Shown: positions 16,232 through 25,556 of the stretch, piece after piece
Numbering within the stretch: the first letter of the stretch is position 1
Layout of the letters: each line of letters begins with the position of its first letter
DNA from: Elainella saxicola E1
GTDB taxonomy: Bacteria > Cyanobacteriota > Cyanobacteriia > Elainellales > Elainellaceae
DNA: 47,957 nucleotides
Assembly: GCA_002796835.1 (NCBI GenBank)
Contig: LUGL01000101.1
Coordinates: forward strand, 1-47,957
Reading direction: 5' to 3'
The notes under the pieces: generated by a model
Told to the model about the DNA's origin: nothing
The model's input: the letters and a program-made list of their open reading frames with translations, nothing else
Databases searched by the model: none
Made by a program: the position numbers and the translations under genes

Positions 16232-17956
16232 ATGAAACAGCGGTCTCGCTATTGGCTTTTGCTTCCCTATCTCCGGCCTCATTGGCGATCGATCGCAATT
16301 GCCTTAGTTTGTACGCTCATTTTCACCGCCTGTTGGCCCCTGATGGCGCGCCTTGCTGGGAACTTGCTGTCGATTTTGGTGCAGGGCAACCTGCCAGAAT
16401 TAGTGCAGCGATCGGCAGTGCTGGCAGGGGTGTTTTTAGTCCAGAAAATCGCGCAATATGGCCAGGACTCCCAGATGGCAAAAGCGGCGCTGGCGATCGT
16501 CTTGGACCTGCGGAATCGGGTTTATGCTCATTTGCAGCACCTTAGCCTCAGCTATTTTGAACGGGCAAAAACAGGCGACCTCAGCTATCGGTTAACGGAA
16601 GATATCGATCGAATTGGGGAGGTGATCAACAAGCTGTTCCACGATGCGGTGCCTTGCATTTTGCAGCTTCTCGTTGTGTTTGGCTACATGATTTACCTCA
16701 ACTGGCCGCTGACCCTGGCAAGCCTGATCGTTAGCCCGCTCATGGGTATTTTAATTAGCTGGTTTGGCAACCGCATGCTGGTCTTTTCGCGCCGTAGCCA
16801 AAATTCAATTTCCGATTTGTCTTCGCTGTTGACCGAAGTCTTTAGCGGCATTCGATTGGTAAAAGCCTTTGCGGCTGAGGAGTATGAAATTGAACGATTT
16901 CGGCAAGAAGCGGAACGCAACCGCCAAGCCAAATATGCGACAGCCTGGTTAAAAGCGGTGCAGTTTCCGGTTGTGGGATTTCTCCAGCTGCTTTGCGTGC
17001 TGCTGCTGTTACTTTTGGGCGGCTGGCAAATCTCGTCCGGTCATCTCACAGGGGAACAATTTGGCAGCTATGTGGTAGCAGCGCTGATGTTGATCGATCC
17101 GATCGCCCACCTCACCGATGACTACAACGAATTCAAGCAGGGCCAAGCCTCCGTCGATCGAATTTTTGAACTGCTGGAAATCCAGCCCGGTGTAGTTGAA
17201 AGTCCAGATGTAATCGATCTGCCTCCGGTCACCGGAAAAGTGGAATATTGCAACGTTAGTTTCAGCTATCAGCCCGATCAGCCAGTCCTGCAACGGCTCA
17301 ACTTAATGGCCCATCCGGGAGAAGCGATCGCCCTCGTCGGTGCCTCCGGAGCTGGAAAAACCACCCTCGTTAATCTGCTGCCTCGCTTTTATGATCCGCA
17401 GGAAGGGAAAATTTTGATTGATGGCGTTGATATTCGAGGAGTGACACTCCGGAGCCTGCGTCGTCAAATCGGCATTGTGCCCCAAGAAACGGTGTTGTTT
17501 TCGGGAACGATCGCTCAAAATATTGCCTTTGGTCAGAAAGACTTTGATTTGAACGCAGTTGAAGCAGCGGCTAAGGTTGCCAACGCCCACCAGTTCATCA
17601 GCCAATTTTCGCAGGGCTATCACACCTGGGTAGGGGAACGAGGCGTCAATCTTTCCGGAGGACAGCGCCAGCGAATTGCGATCGCCCGTGCCGTGCTGCT
17701 CAATTCCCGCATTCTCATCCTGGACGAAGCCACTTCTGCGCTTGATTCTGAATCAGAAACCCTGGTGCAAGAAGCCCTGGAACGACTGATGCAAAATCGC
17801 ACCGTGTTTATTATTGCTCACCGACTCGCTACAATTCGACGGGCCGATCGCATTCTCGTGTTGGAGCAAGGACAGGTGGTTGAGTCAGGTACGCATACAG
17901 AGCTATTGGCTAAGGGCGATCGCTATGCTCGCTTTTATGCCCAGCAGTTTTCCTGA
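16232..17956 (+). CDS. ABC exporter, fused permease and ATPase (MsbA/type IV exporter class)
   Basis: The 574-residue protein has six membrane helices in residues about 15-300 and a C-terminal ATPase. The ATPase shows Walker A GASGAGKTT, the Q-loop PQETVLFSG, signature LSGGQRQR, Walker B ILILDEATSALD and switch HRLAT. It would act as a homodimer exporting lipids, peptides or drugs; the substrate cannot be read from sequence. It starts 4 nt after tamB. An ATPase of the MsbA class next to tamB fits a role in envelope lipid transport, but this is inference from position. A convergent terminator follows at 17990-18016. Confidence 0.92.
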   Translation: MKQRSRYWLLLPYLRPHWRSIAIALVCTLIFTACWPLMARLAGNLLSILVQGNLPELVQRSAVLAGVFLVQKIAQYGQDSQMAKAALAIVLDLRNRVYAHLQHLSLSYFERAKTGDLSYRLTEDIDRIGEVINKLFHDAVPCILQLLVVFGYMIYLNWPLTLASLIVSPLMGILISWFGNRMLVFSRRSQNSISDLSSLLTEVFSGIRLVKAFAAEEYEIERFRQEAERNRQAKYATAWLKAVQFPVVGFLQLLCVLLLLLLGGWQISSGHLTGEQFGSYVVAALMLIDPIAHLTDDYNEFKQGQASVDRIFELLEIQPGVVESPDVIDLPPVTGKVEYCNVSFSYQPDQPVLQRLNLMAHPGEAIALVGASGAGKTTLVNLLPRFYDPQEGKILIDGVDIRGVTLRSLRRQIGIVPQETVLFSGTIAQNIAFGQKDFDLNAVEAAAKVANAHQFISQFSQGYHTWVGERGVNLSGGQRQRIAIARAVLLNSRILILDEATSALDSESETLVQEALERLMQNRTVFIIAHRLATIRRADRILVLEQGQVVESGTHTELLAKGDRYARFYAQQFS

Positions 17957-17989
17957 GCAAAATTTGTTCTGACCGTACAAAAATGCGAA

Positions 17990-18016
17990 AGAGGGTACAT
18001 TCAACTTGCACCCTCT
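17990..18016. terminator. Terminator between convergent genes
   Basis: AGAGGGT (17990-17996) and ACCCTCT (18010-18016) form a perfect stem. On the minus strand it is followed by TTTCGCATTTTT, suiting termination of the Tic22 gene; it may also serve the ABC exporter gene. Confidence 0.65.
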
Positions 18017-18057
18017 AATATTGTGTTCAATCTATATCGATATCTAAATTGCTGAAC

Positions 18058-18870
18058 CTAGCGTTGCGGCTGACTTTGCGGCTGGCCTTGGGGCTGACTT
18101 CCCTGCCCTTGATTCTGCTGAAGCGATCGAATATAGTCACGGCTCGCCTGAGAGGGCACCAGCAAAATCCGATTGAGTTCCTCGTTATTACTGTTCTGCA
18201 GGGTTTGAATCACGCCTTCCAAATTTACCACTTGCACCTGTACCCCATTCGCTAACTCAGGCTGTACTTCCTTCAAGCGATCGAGCAACGCTTGCAACTC
18301 GGTGCGATCAAAAAACATGGGGATGACCTGCTGATTATCCTGGTTGATGGTGAGGTAGCCGCCCTGATTACCGCCCGATCGCGCGACAAACAGTGGCACG
18401 CCTTGAAACTGCTCGCTATTTTGCCCACTTTGCTGTAACAAGGTTTTGGCTGCATCGATCTGCTGTTGTTCTGGAATAAACGCAAAGCGCAACTGTTCTG
18501 TTTCAGACCGACTGCGTTGCGTCACCTCATATTCATAGATTTTAGCCAACGGGATGGGAATGACCTGGATGCCTTCTGCTGTTTGTGGATCGCGTGTCTT
18601 CAAATTATTTAAAAAGGTCTGGGCATCTTCGCGGCTCATAAATACACTTGCGATCGGATTGCGGTTTTCGCCTTCCGTTGGCACTGCCAATAATGGTGAA
18701 CCTTCATTGTTAGCAAGAGTAAAAACAGGAACAGAACGGAGTCGTTCCATCACCTGTTCTTGAGTCAACGCCAACACTCGAACGCTGCTGGCCAGAAAAG
18801 TGCCCAGGACGATGCTGCTCACCAGACTGAGTTTGAGTCCCCATCGGATGACTGATTTCTGAATGCTCAT
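18058..18870 (-). CDS. Tic22-family periplasmic protein
   Basis: The 270-residue protein has an N-terminal signal sequence (hydrophobic residues about 9-32, cleavage probably near ALT). Two similar alpha/beta halves follow, with the recurring pattern of VPVFTLANNEGSPLL and GVPLFVARSGGNQG, typical of Tic22. It ends in a Gln/Pro-rich tail. Cyanobacterial Tic22 is a periplasmic or thylakoid-associated chaperone linked to Omp85-dependent outer-membrane biogenesis. I start at the ATG at 18870, which has AGGAG four nucleotides upstream; an in-frame ATG 15 nt earlier contains that site. It is convergent with the tamB-exporter pair. Confidence 0.9.
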   Translation of the reverse strand: MSIQKSVIRWGLKLSLVSSIVLGTFLASSVRVLALTQEQVMERLRSVPVFTLANNEGSPLLAVPTEGENRNPIASVFMSREDAQTFLNNLKTRDPQTAEGIQVIPIPLAKIYEYEVTQRSRSETEQLRFAFIPEQQQIDAAKTLLQQSGQNSEQFQGVPLFVARSGGNQGGYLTINQDNQQVIPMFFDRTELQALLDRLKEVQPELANGVQVQVVNLEGVIQTLQNSNNEELNRILLVPSQASRDYIRSLQQNQGQGSQPQGQPQSQPQR

Positions 18871-19592
18871 AATGCTCCTGGTCATGACACTGAATGTTTT
18901 TTTGTTGCATGAGTCGTGATGTCAACTACTCACTTTCGCTGTTTCAAGCTCTAGCCATCTCAAATCTGTCAGAACGTTTGGTTCGAATCGTCTCAATTAG
19001 TGGGTTGCTTCAAAACAAAAGCCGGACCATTAAATGCTTTCTATAAGAGAAATTCTCAATGGGAGTGCGGGCATACGAGCCGCCGCAAGCGAGACAGATC
19101 GGCAAGTCAGGCGAGCGAACGCACTTTTATCGGTATTTTGTTTGCTGGAAATTGCATTTGGTGATAACACACTACATAAGCATCATTGAAAAAGCTATGT
19201 TAAGAACTAGCTGAATAGAGTTACATACTTTGATTCGATCGGCAACCGTCAGTGGTCCGCTTCTAGAGTTGCTCTAGATACATCTGTTGCAGATGGCGAA
19301 TTCTGCTATCCCTAGTTAACCTGGAGAAACATTGCATTTGCCCATTCTCTGTCGGCTAATCATTTAGAAAAGCAATTGATTAAAGTCCTTAATCCTGACC
19401 TTCGATCCGGTTGGTGAGTTCCCTACGGTGTAAAGACAAATCATCAGTGAGAAGCAACATCATTGCCAGTTCCAGTTCGTTCTAGTTACCAACATCATCC
19501 GTAGCCCTGTGATGGTTGAGAAGTAGTGATAGGGCAAGCCTCCAACTGAGCCTCTCACACCACGATATGACGATGTAGAAACCTGTCAACTG
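18871..19592. other. Long intergenic region, no gene seen
   Basis: About 720 bases separate the divergently oriented Tic22 and substrate-binding protein genes. I see no open frame of note and no tRNA. A small hairpin with two TCTAGA arms lies near 19262-19280. Promoters for both genes should be here, but I cannot place them with confidence. Confidence 0.5.
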
Positions 19593-20948
19593 ATGAATAT
19601 TCGCAAGAGATTTTACGCTAAGTCGAATCGGCTAACATTGCTGCTGAGCTTTACCCTGGCAGGGTGTACTTCGCCTCTATCAACCCTAAATTTTCCCCAA
19701 GTCCTCTCTAGTCCAATCTTTCCGGGTTCCCAAATTAATGCATCCAGTAATTCTGCCCAATCCCCCAGTTCTGAACAGCTCAAGTTGGGAATGTTACTGT
19801 CTTTGTCCGGTGACCTGGCCAAGCAGAGCAGCTCTATGCGAGATAGCGCCCGTTTGATGATCGAAACCGTGAATGATTGCAAGGGTGTGGTTGGCCAAGC
19901 AGTTCAGTTATTCGCTGAGGATGATCAGGGAACGGCTGGAGGTGGAAAGGTAGGGATGACTCGACTGGTTGCAGATGATCGCGTTGGTGCGGTGATTGGG
20001 GCGATCGGTAGCGAAGTCTCGAATGCAGCCGTTAACATTGCCGTCGAGCAGCAAATTGTGCAAATTTCTCCGGCAAGCGCGAATTCTATTTTCACTGAAC
20101 GAGCGAAAAAAGGTGAGCTACAAGGATTCTGGTATCGGACGATGCCACCTGATATGGCTCAAGGAGAGGCAATTGCCTATCTTGCTCAACAGCGAGGCTT
20201 CAAGAAGGTCTCAATTGTGGCGATCGACAATGACTATGGCAACAGCATTACCCGTGCTTTCGAAACAAACTTTAAGCAGTTAGGTGGAACGGTGGTAGGC
20301 TCAACTATTCGCTATAGTCCTGCTGCATCTGTTGATGATGTCAACTGGATCAGTGCATTTACCTCAGAAGCGGATGCAGTGTTAATTGTGGCTGAACCCA
20401 ATTTAGGCAGTGCCATGCTGAAGTCGGCAGCGGATTTGGGCTATTGGAGTGGCAATACCAAAGTGTTGCTGACAACCAGTATGAAAACAGACACGCTGGC
20501 CTCTCAGGTTGGACAATCGATCGATGGTCGCTACATTGCATCTGGGGTGATTGGCATTACGTACAAGACAACTAGCCCTGTTTTTACTCAGTTTCGAGAC
20601 CTCTATAAAAAGCAATACGATCGCGAACCTAGCCTCTATGATGCCAATACCTGGGATGCCGCAGCGCTAGCAATGCTCGCCGCCGAAGCCGCAGGTCATA
20701 CCACCGGAACGGCGATTAAGTCTCAAATCATGAAGGTCGCCAATCCACCTGGTATTGAAGTCAGTGACATCTGTCAAGCCCTTTCTCTGGTGCGCGATGG
20801 CAAAGACATTAACTATCAGGGTGCGAGTGGCACCGTTGACCTTACCCCCGCAGGAGATGTCGTCGCTACATACGACGTTTGGACGATCGACTACATGGGT
20901 AAAATCAAGGTGGAATCGAGTATTGAAGCGGGAAGACCGCAAAAGTGA
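19593..20948 (+). CDS. Lipoprotein, branched-chain amino-acid-type substrate-binding protein
   Basis: The 451-residue protein has a lipoprotein signal with lipobox LAGC (lipidated Cys 25). A type-1 periplasmic binding protein fold follows, from about residue 70 (LKLGMLLSLSGDLAKQSSSM), with conserved turns such as GAVIGAIGSEVS and VSIVAIDNDYGNS. These are the hallmarks of the LivK/ABC branched-chain amino-acid binding family. No permease or ATPase gene is adjacent, so it either uses a transporter encoded elsewhere or is a sensor-type binding protein. Such orphan binding proteins are common in cyanobacteria. The ATG at 19593 has no strong ribosome binding site. Confidence 0.88.
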   Translation: MNIRKRFYAKSNRLTLLLSFTLAGCTSPLSTLNFPQVLSSPIFPGSQINASSNSAQSPSSEQLKLGMLLSLSGDLAKQSSSMRDSARLMIETVNDCKGVVGQAVQLFAEDDQGTAGGGKVGMTRLVADDRVGAVIGAIGSEVSNAAVNIAVEQQIVQISPASANSIFTERAKKGELQGFWYRTMPPDMAQGEAIAYLAQQRGFKKVSIVAIDNDYGNSITRAFETNFKQLGGTVVGSTIRYSPAASVDDVNWISAFTSEADAVLIVAEPNLGSAMLKSAADLGYWSGNTKVLLTTSMKTDTLASQVGQSIDGRYIASGVIGITYKTTSPVFTQFRDLYKKQYDREPSLYDANTWDAAALAMLAAEAAGHTTGTAIKSQIMKVANPPGIEVSDICQALSLVRDGKDINYQGASGTVDLTPAGDVVATYDVWTIDYMGKIKVESSIEAGRPQK

Positions 20949-21051
20949 CGGATTTTCCTCAGTGAGTTGAAAAATCTGGGTTGAAAAATCAAAAGTACGT
21001 CAAGAGCATTATTTAATGAGGTCCAATTAAGGCGAGCATCAATAAAAAGCT

Positions 21052-21071
21052 ATGGTTCGAATTGGAACCAT
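21052..21071. promoter_or_regulatory. Palindrome upstream of the STAND module
   Basis: ATGGTTC (21052-21058) and GAACCAT (21065-21071) form a perfect 7-bp inverted repeat with a 6-nt centre, about 80 bp before the small gene at 21149. It has no T-run, so an operator is more likely than a terminator. No regulator is adjacent. Confidence 0.35.
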
Positions 21072-21148
21072 TTAGGAATGGAGCCTTTGTTCCTTGTAGT
21101 GGAAGCTAGTTTGATCAAAATAATCAGCTAGCTTCAGCGGTGTATCTT

Positions 21149-21574
21149 ATGAACTCAATGCCCCCTCATCAAAATCGCTCAGTTTCGATCGGCGGTCCAG
21201 TCATCGGTGGTGCGATTGTGACAGGCGATAGCAATACTGTTTCAGTCCAGTTTCAGCCAGTATCCTTACCTGAACCCCAGCAGGTAGACATCGAAGCTGA
21301 ATTGGAGGCACTACGTCAGGTCTTGGTTACCCTATCATCGCCAGATCAGCGCAAGCTTGAAAATGCGCTTGAAGATGCTGAGGAAGAACTGAAGAAACCC
21401 GCTCCAGATAAAGATGAGGTTGGTCAAGCCCTCGATCGGGCGATCAGCTATGCCCAGAAGGCAACAGGATTTTCAGAAGCAATTGATCAATTACGTCCTC
21501 ATGTGCAAAATGCAGCAGCTTGGCTGGGCGAAAACTGGTATAAACTTTTGCCTCTGGTTAGCTTAGGCATTTGA
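21149..21574 (+). CDS. Small STAND-associated protein with N-terminal GDxN motif
   Basis: The 141-residue protein has an N-terminal strand-rich segment with GAIVTGDSNTVSVQF, which matches STIVSGDGNKVAVHY at the start of the STAND protein next door. The rest is helical and acidic (about residues 45-130) and ends in a weakly hydrophobic helix. I take the ATG at 21149; an in-frame GTG at 21140 is possible. I know this short Gly-Asp-Asn motif from cyanobacterial conflict and signalling proteins, where it heads proteins with variable effectors. I infer that it lets the two proteins associate, perhaps as a partner or effector of the STAND NTPase. No catalytic motif is visible. Confidence 0.6.
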   Translation: MNSMPPHQNRSVSIGGPVIGGAIVTGDSNTVSVQFQPVSLPEPQQVDIEAELEALRQVLVTLSSPDQRKLENALEDAEEELKKPAPDKDEVGQALDRAISYAQKATGFSEAIDQLRPHVQNAAAWLGENWYKLLPLVSLGI

Positions 21575-21670
21575 GGACCGCTCATTGCAAAATCAAAAAT
21601 TTGGGTAGGAACTGTTCCAAGCTTGGGACCGTACACATTCTATTTGTCCGGTGTTCCATCAGGTATTTTT

Positions 21671-24600
21671 ATGGTTAACACGCATCAAGATGACGATCGC
21701 CATATCGCGATTGGGGAAGGCGTAGCTGGTAGTACGATCGTTTCGGGAGATGGCAACAAGGTTGCGGTTCATTACAGTGAAACCAAAATCATTCAAAATC
21801 GGGATGAGGTCCAAAACCGTCCCTTAATCACCATCTCTCCTTATAAGGGCTTAAAAACTTTTGGCCCTGAAGACAAAGACCTGTTTTTTGGGCGACATCA
21901 GTTTGTCACAGATTTAATTCAACAGATTGAAAGAACAAACCTGATTCTATTGCTAGGAGCTAGTGGCAGTGGAAAATCTTCCGTGATTCGCGCAGGGTTA
22001 ATTCCCCAACTTGCTCAGAAATATGGCACCCGGTTTACGCACTTTATGTTTACGCCGGACCATGATCCCTACGAATCTCTATATGGTAGCCTCTTGGGGC
22101 GATACAAGCAGGCTGAAGCCCGAATGGCCCGAGAAGCTAAAGCTGAGACGCTGACTCAAGTCGTTACCACCTTGAAAACGCCGCAGGACTTTTGGTTCAT
22201 CGTTATCGATCAATTTGAAGAACTGTTTACCATTAGTGCTGAGAACAAGCGCGCTCGATTTATTGCTGGTTTAGTCAAGCTCAGCCAGCATTTAAATCAG
22301 ACTCGATCGCAGTCGGTCAAACTGGTTGCAACCATGCGAGCCGATTTTCTCGATCGTCTCAGTCCGTATCCTGCCTTTGTGAAAATCACTGAGGGTCATC
22401 GCCCGCTAATTGCAGAGATGCAAACAGAGGAGCTACGTGCCGCGATTGAATTGCCGGCAGCACGGAACGGAGTCACATTTGAGAATACTTCAGTAAATCT
22501 AGTTGATGAGATTATAAAGGATGTTAAAGGCCAAGCAGGTTGTCTACCTCTTTTGCAATACACGCTGAATTTATTGTGGGAACAAGAGGTTCAGGATGGA
22601 GGGATTCACGATCGAATGCTAAATTACAGTAGCTACTGTAGCTTGGGTGGTGTGCAGGGTGCTTTGCAGCAACATGTGGATAGTATCTATCGATCGTTTT
22701 CCGTTCTAGAACAGGCGGCTGCAAAAAAGATTTTTCTCAAGATTGTTGAGATTGGCAGTCAGGAAGCAGCCGGAACAGAATGTCAGCCCGTTCGCAGACG
22801 AGCGTCTAAAGCTGAATTTACTGATGCCATTGAGACTACTGTATTGATGCGCCTGATTGATGAAAATCTGTTAGTAAGCAGCACAGTCAGCTCAAGCCCA
22901 ATATTCAGTACAACTCAAGCGACGCAATCGACGATCGAAATAGCCCATGAGATTTTGCTGACCTCCTGGACAACGCTCAATGATTGGATCAAAGAAAACC
23001 GTGAAGCGATCGCCCTCCGTAACCGATTGAATGATGATGTGGCTCTTTGGCAACAAAAGAACAGAGCCGATAGCGAATTGTGGAGTAGAGCTAAGCTAGA
23101 ACAAGCTCTGGAACTCCGGCGGGATTCCACCTTCAATCAGATCCTGGGAGGACTGAGTCAACCTGCCAACCAGTTTATTGACGCCAGTTTGGCAGTCCGG
23201 GAACGACAGCGTCGCCGAATTGTGATCGGCCTGTCTGGTTTTTCGGCAATTACGCTGCTATTAAGTGGCTTTGCCCTCTATCAACTCCAGCAAGCGCAAC
23301 GCAAGCAGGTAGAACACCTGATTGAAACTTCAAAAAACCTGATTTCAACAGATAAAGCCGATGCAACCCTCAATGCGATCGCCGCAAAGGGGTTAAGTCG
23401 GTCATTCTTTGTCCGATTTCCTCATTATTCTGGATTGGATTCAGTCGATCATGCGATATTCAATACGCTTCAATACACTTCTGAACGCAACCGGATCTCC
23501 CTGGGCTCAAAGGTTTATGATATAGCCTTTAGTCCGGATGGCAAGCTGATTGCGAGCGGCAGTGATGATGGTAACGTTCGTCGCTGGGATGTCGTTACAA
23601 ATCAACAGGTGGGTGAACCCTTACAAGGGCATACGAATCGGGTAAACTCTGTTGCGTTTAGTCCCGATGGTAAGTGGATTGTAAGTGGCAGTGCAGATGG
23701 TACGCTTCGGCGTTGGGATGCTGTAACAGGTCAGGTAATCGGTGAACCCCTGAAGGGCCATACTGGTTGGGTTAATTCGGTTGTCTTTAGTCCAGATGGC
23801 AGGCTAATTGCGAGTGGTGGTGGAGATGGCACTGTTCGACTTTGGGATGCTGCAACAGGTCAAGCGATCGGTGAGCCCTTGCAAGGCCATACCAATTGGG
23901 TTTATTCGGTTGCGTTTAGTCCCGATGGCAAGCTGATTGCCAGCGGAAGTGGGGATGGCACTGTTCGGCTTTGGGATGCTGCAACAGGTCAAGCGATCGG
24001 TGAACCCTTGCAAGGTCACACCAATACAGCGATATCTGTGGCCTTTAGTCCAGATGGCAAACTGATTGCCAGTGGCAGTTTAGATGAAACCATCCGTTTC
24101 TGGGACACTACCCCAGGTCAATCGATCGGTGAGCCTTTACAGGGTTATACCAATGTACAGGTTGCTTCTGTGGCCTTTAGCCCAGATGGTAAGCAGATTG
24201 TCAGTGGGGGTGATGATAATGCAATTCGCCGTTGGGATGTTATGTTAGGTCAATCGATCGGTGAACCTCTGCAAGGTCACACCGGTTGGGTTAACTCGGT
24301 TGTCTTTAGTCCAGATGGCAAGCTAATTGCGAGTGGCAGTAGAGATGGTACGATCCGCCGTTGGGATGCAATCACGGGTCAAGCGATCGACGAACCCTTA
24401 CAAGGGCATACTAATTGGGTTAACTCGGTTGCCTTCAGCCCAGACAGCAAGCTGATTGTGAGTGGTAGTGGAGATGGCACGATCCGCCGCTGGGATGTCG
24501 CCACAGGTCAAGCGATCGGCGAACCCTTACAAGGCCACACCAATTGGGTTAGCTCGGTTGTTTTGAGTCCAGATGGCCATCTGATTGCGAGCGGCAGTGG

Positions 24601-25168
24601 AGATGGCACGATCCGCCGTTGGGATGCCATCACGGGTCAAGCGATTGACGAACCCTTACAAGGGCATACTAATACAGTGAACTCGATTGCCTTCAGTCGA
24701 GACAGCAGGCTGATGGTGAGCGGTAGTTCAGATGGCACGATCCGCCGCTGGGATGCCAGCACAGGTCAAGCGATTGGCGAACCCTTACAAGGGCATATCA
24801 ATTGGGTTAACTCAGTTGCAGTTAGCTCAGATGGCCATCTGATTGCCAGTGGCAGTAGTGATAGTAGCTTGCGATTGTGGAATGCGGCTACCGGTCAGCC
24901 AATTGGGGCTCCTTTGTGGCATTGGGATGCGGTTTATTCTGTGGCTTTCAGCCCAGATGGCAAGGCAGTTGCTAGCGGCAGCTCAGACTACACGGTGCGC
25001 CTATGGTCCATCTTTCAAGAGAGCTGGCTGCAAACCGCTTGTGAAAAACTGCAATATCACTCCCTGTTGCTCCAACCCACAACTGATGTTGCCAAAGAAG
25101 CTAAGCGAACTTGCGATCGCTCTGTTTACAGCACTCCTGCCTACAAATTGGAAAAGGAAGTGAGTTAG
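21671..25168 (+). CDS. STAND NTPase with 12 WD40 repeats
   Basis: From the ATG at 21671 the protein has 1165 residues. Residues 18-36 carry the GDGN motif shared with the upstream gene. The NTPase domain starts ISPYKGLKTFGPEDKDLFFG, followed by Walker A GASGSGKSS (96-104) and Walker B FIVIDQFEEL near 175. This is the novel STAND class common in cyanobacteria. A membrane helix lies near 512-533. Twelve WD40 repeats of about 43 residues then run from 23.5 to 25.0 kb, eleven of them nearly identical. STAND proteins are ligand-triggered switches in defence, cell death or signalling. A matching TPR segment continues in another frame downstream, so the reading frame is probably broken. The start lacks a strong ribosome binding site. 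Confidence 0.88.
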   Translation: MVNTHQDDDRHIAIGEGVAGSTIVSGDGNKVAVHYSETKIIQNRDEVQNRPLITISPYKGLKTFGPEDKDLFFGRHQFVTDLIQQIERTNLILLLGASGSGKSSVIRAGLIPQLAQKYGTRFTHFMFTPDHDPYESLYGSLLGRYKQAEARMAREAKAETLTQVVTTLKTPQDFWFIVIDQFEELFTISAENKRARFIAGLVKLSQHLNQTRSQSVKLVATMRADFLDRLSPYPAFVKITEGHRPLIAEMQTEELRAAIELPAARNGVTFENTSVNLVDEIIKDVKGQAGCLPLLQYTLNLLWEQEVQDGGIHDRMLNYSSYCSLGGVQGALQQHVDSIYRSFSVLEQAAAKKIFLKIVEIGSQEAAGTECQPVRRRASKAEFTDAIETTVLMRLIDENLLVSSTVSSSPIFSTTQATQSTIEIAHEILLTSWTTLNDWIKENREAIALRNRLNDDVALWQQKNRADSELWSRAKLEQALELRRDSTFNQILGGLSQPANQFIDASLAVRERQRRRIVIGLSGFSAITLLLSGFALYQLQQAQRKQVEHLIETSKNLISTDKADATLNAIAAKGLSRSFFVRFPHYSGLDSVDHAIFNTLQYTSERNRISLGSKVYDIAFSPDGKLIASGSDDGNVRRWDVVTNQQVGEPLQGHTNRVNSVAFSPDGKWIVSGSADGTLRRWDAVTGQVIGEPLKGHTGWVNSVVFSPDGRLIASGGGDGTVRLWDAATGQAIGEPLQGHTNWVYSVAFSPDGKLIASGSGDGTVRLWDAATGQAIGEPLQGHTNTAISVAFSPDGKLIASGSLDETIRFWDTTPGQSIGEPLQGYTNVQVASVAFSPDGKQIVSGGDDNAIRRWDVMLGQSIGEPLQGHTGWVNSVVFSPDGKLIASGSRDGTIRRWDAITGQAIDEPLQGHTNWVNSVAFSPDSKLIVSGSGDGTIRRWDVATGQAIGEPLQGHTNWVSSVVLSPDGHLIASGSGDGTIRRWDAITGQAIDEPLQGHTNTVNSIAFSRDSRLMVSGSSDGTIRRWDASTGQAIGEPLQGHINWVNSVAVSSDGHLIASGSSDSSLRLWNAATGQPIGAPLWHWDAVYSVAFSPDGKAVASGSSDYTVRLWSIFQESWLQTACEKLQYHSLLLQPTTDVAKEAKRTCDRSVYSTPAYKLEKEVS
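23512..25012 (+). repeat. Twelve tandem WD40-coding repeats, about 129 bp each
   Basis: The period is about 129 bp (43 codons), with the recurring SVAFSPDGKLIASGSGDGT and RRWDAxTGQAIGEPLQGHTN core. Several neighbouring copies are almost identical at DNA level, for example at 23.8-24.0 kb and 24.3-24.8 kb. This suggests recent duplication or gene conversion within the array. Confidence 0.9.
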
Positions 25169-25539
25169 CCAAGGCAGGAGAGATTGACCAAGCTGTTCGT
25201 CTCTATCAAGATGCAGACAAGAAGATAGGTATCCCAGCTAAGCAATGGAATCATCTTTGTTGGTTTGGTAGTTTATATGGGCAGGCGACAAGTGTATTAT
25301 TTGCGTGCGATCGAGCAATCTCTGCTGATAAATCCAACATATGGTTTTACAACAGTAGAGGAATTGCCAGGGCTGCAAAAGGCGATAGCCAAGGAGCAAT
25401 AGAGGATTTCAGCGTCTTCTTAAGTTCATCAGATCTGCGTCCGGAGCAGAAGAGTCAGCAACAACAGTGGGTAAGCGCATTACGAGTAGGGCATAATCCT
25501 TTTACCGATGCAGTCCTCAAAAGCTTGCTTTTATTGTAG
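25111..25539 (+). pseudogene. TPR-like C-terminal segment of the STAND protein, separated by a frameshift
   Basis: After the STAND stop at 25168, the frame shifted by one base encodes GKGSELAKAGEIDQAVRLYQ, then WNHLCWFGSLYGQATSVLFAC, NSRGIARAAKGDSQGAIEDF and a final QQWVSALRVGHNPFTDAVLK. I recognise these blocks as the C-terminal TPR-like tail that follows WD40 or caspase domains in many cyanobacterial proteins. The sensible junction is near 25145-25165, close to GGAAAAGG, and needs a one-base loss relative to an intact ancestor. The first 15 codons of this frame are not part of the homology, and its only early start is TTG. It could be translated by reinitiation, but a broken gene or a sequencing error is simpler. 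Confidence 0.7.
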
Positions 25540-25556
25540 CTTTCGCTAAAAACAAA

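Noticed and set aside
23512-25012. Regular repeats resembling a CRISPR or satellite array
   Set aside because: The 129-bp period is in frame and encodes WD40 blades; there are no unique spacers.
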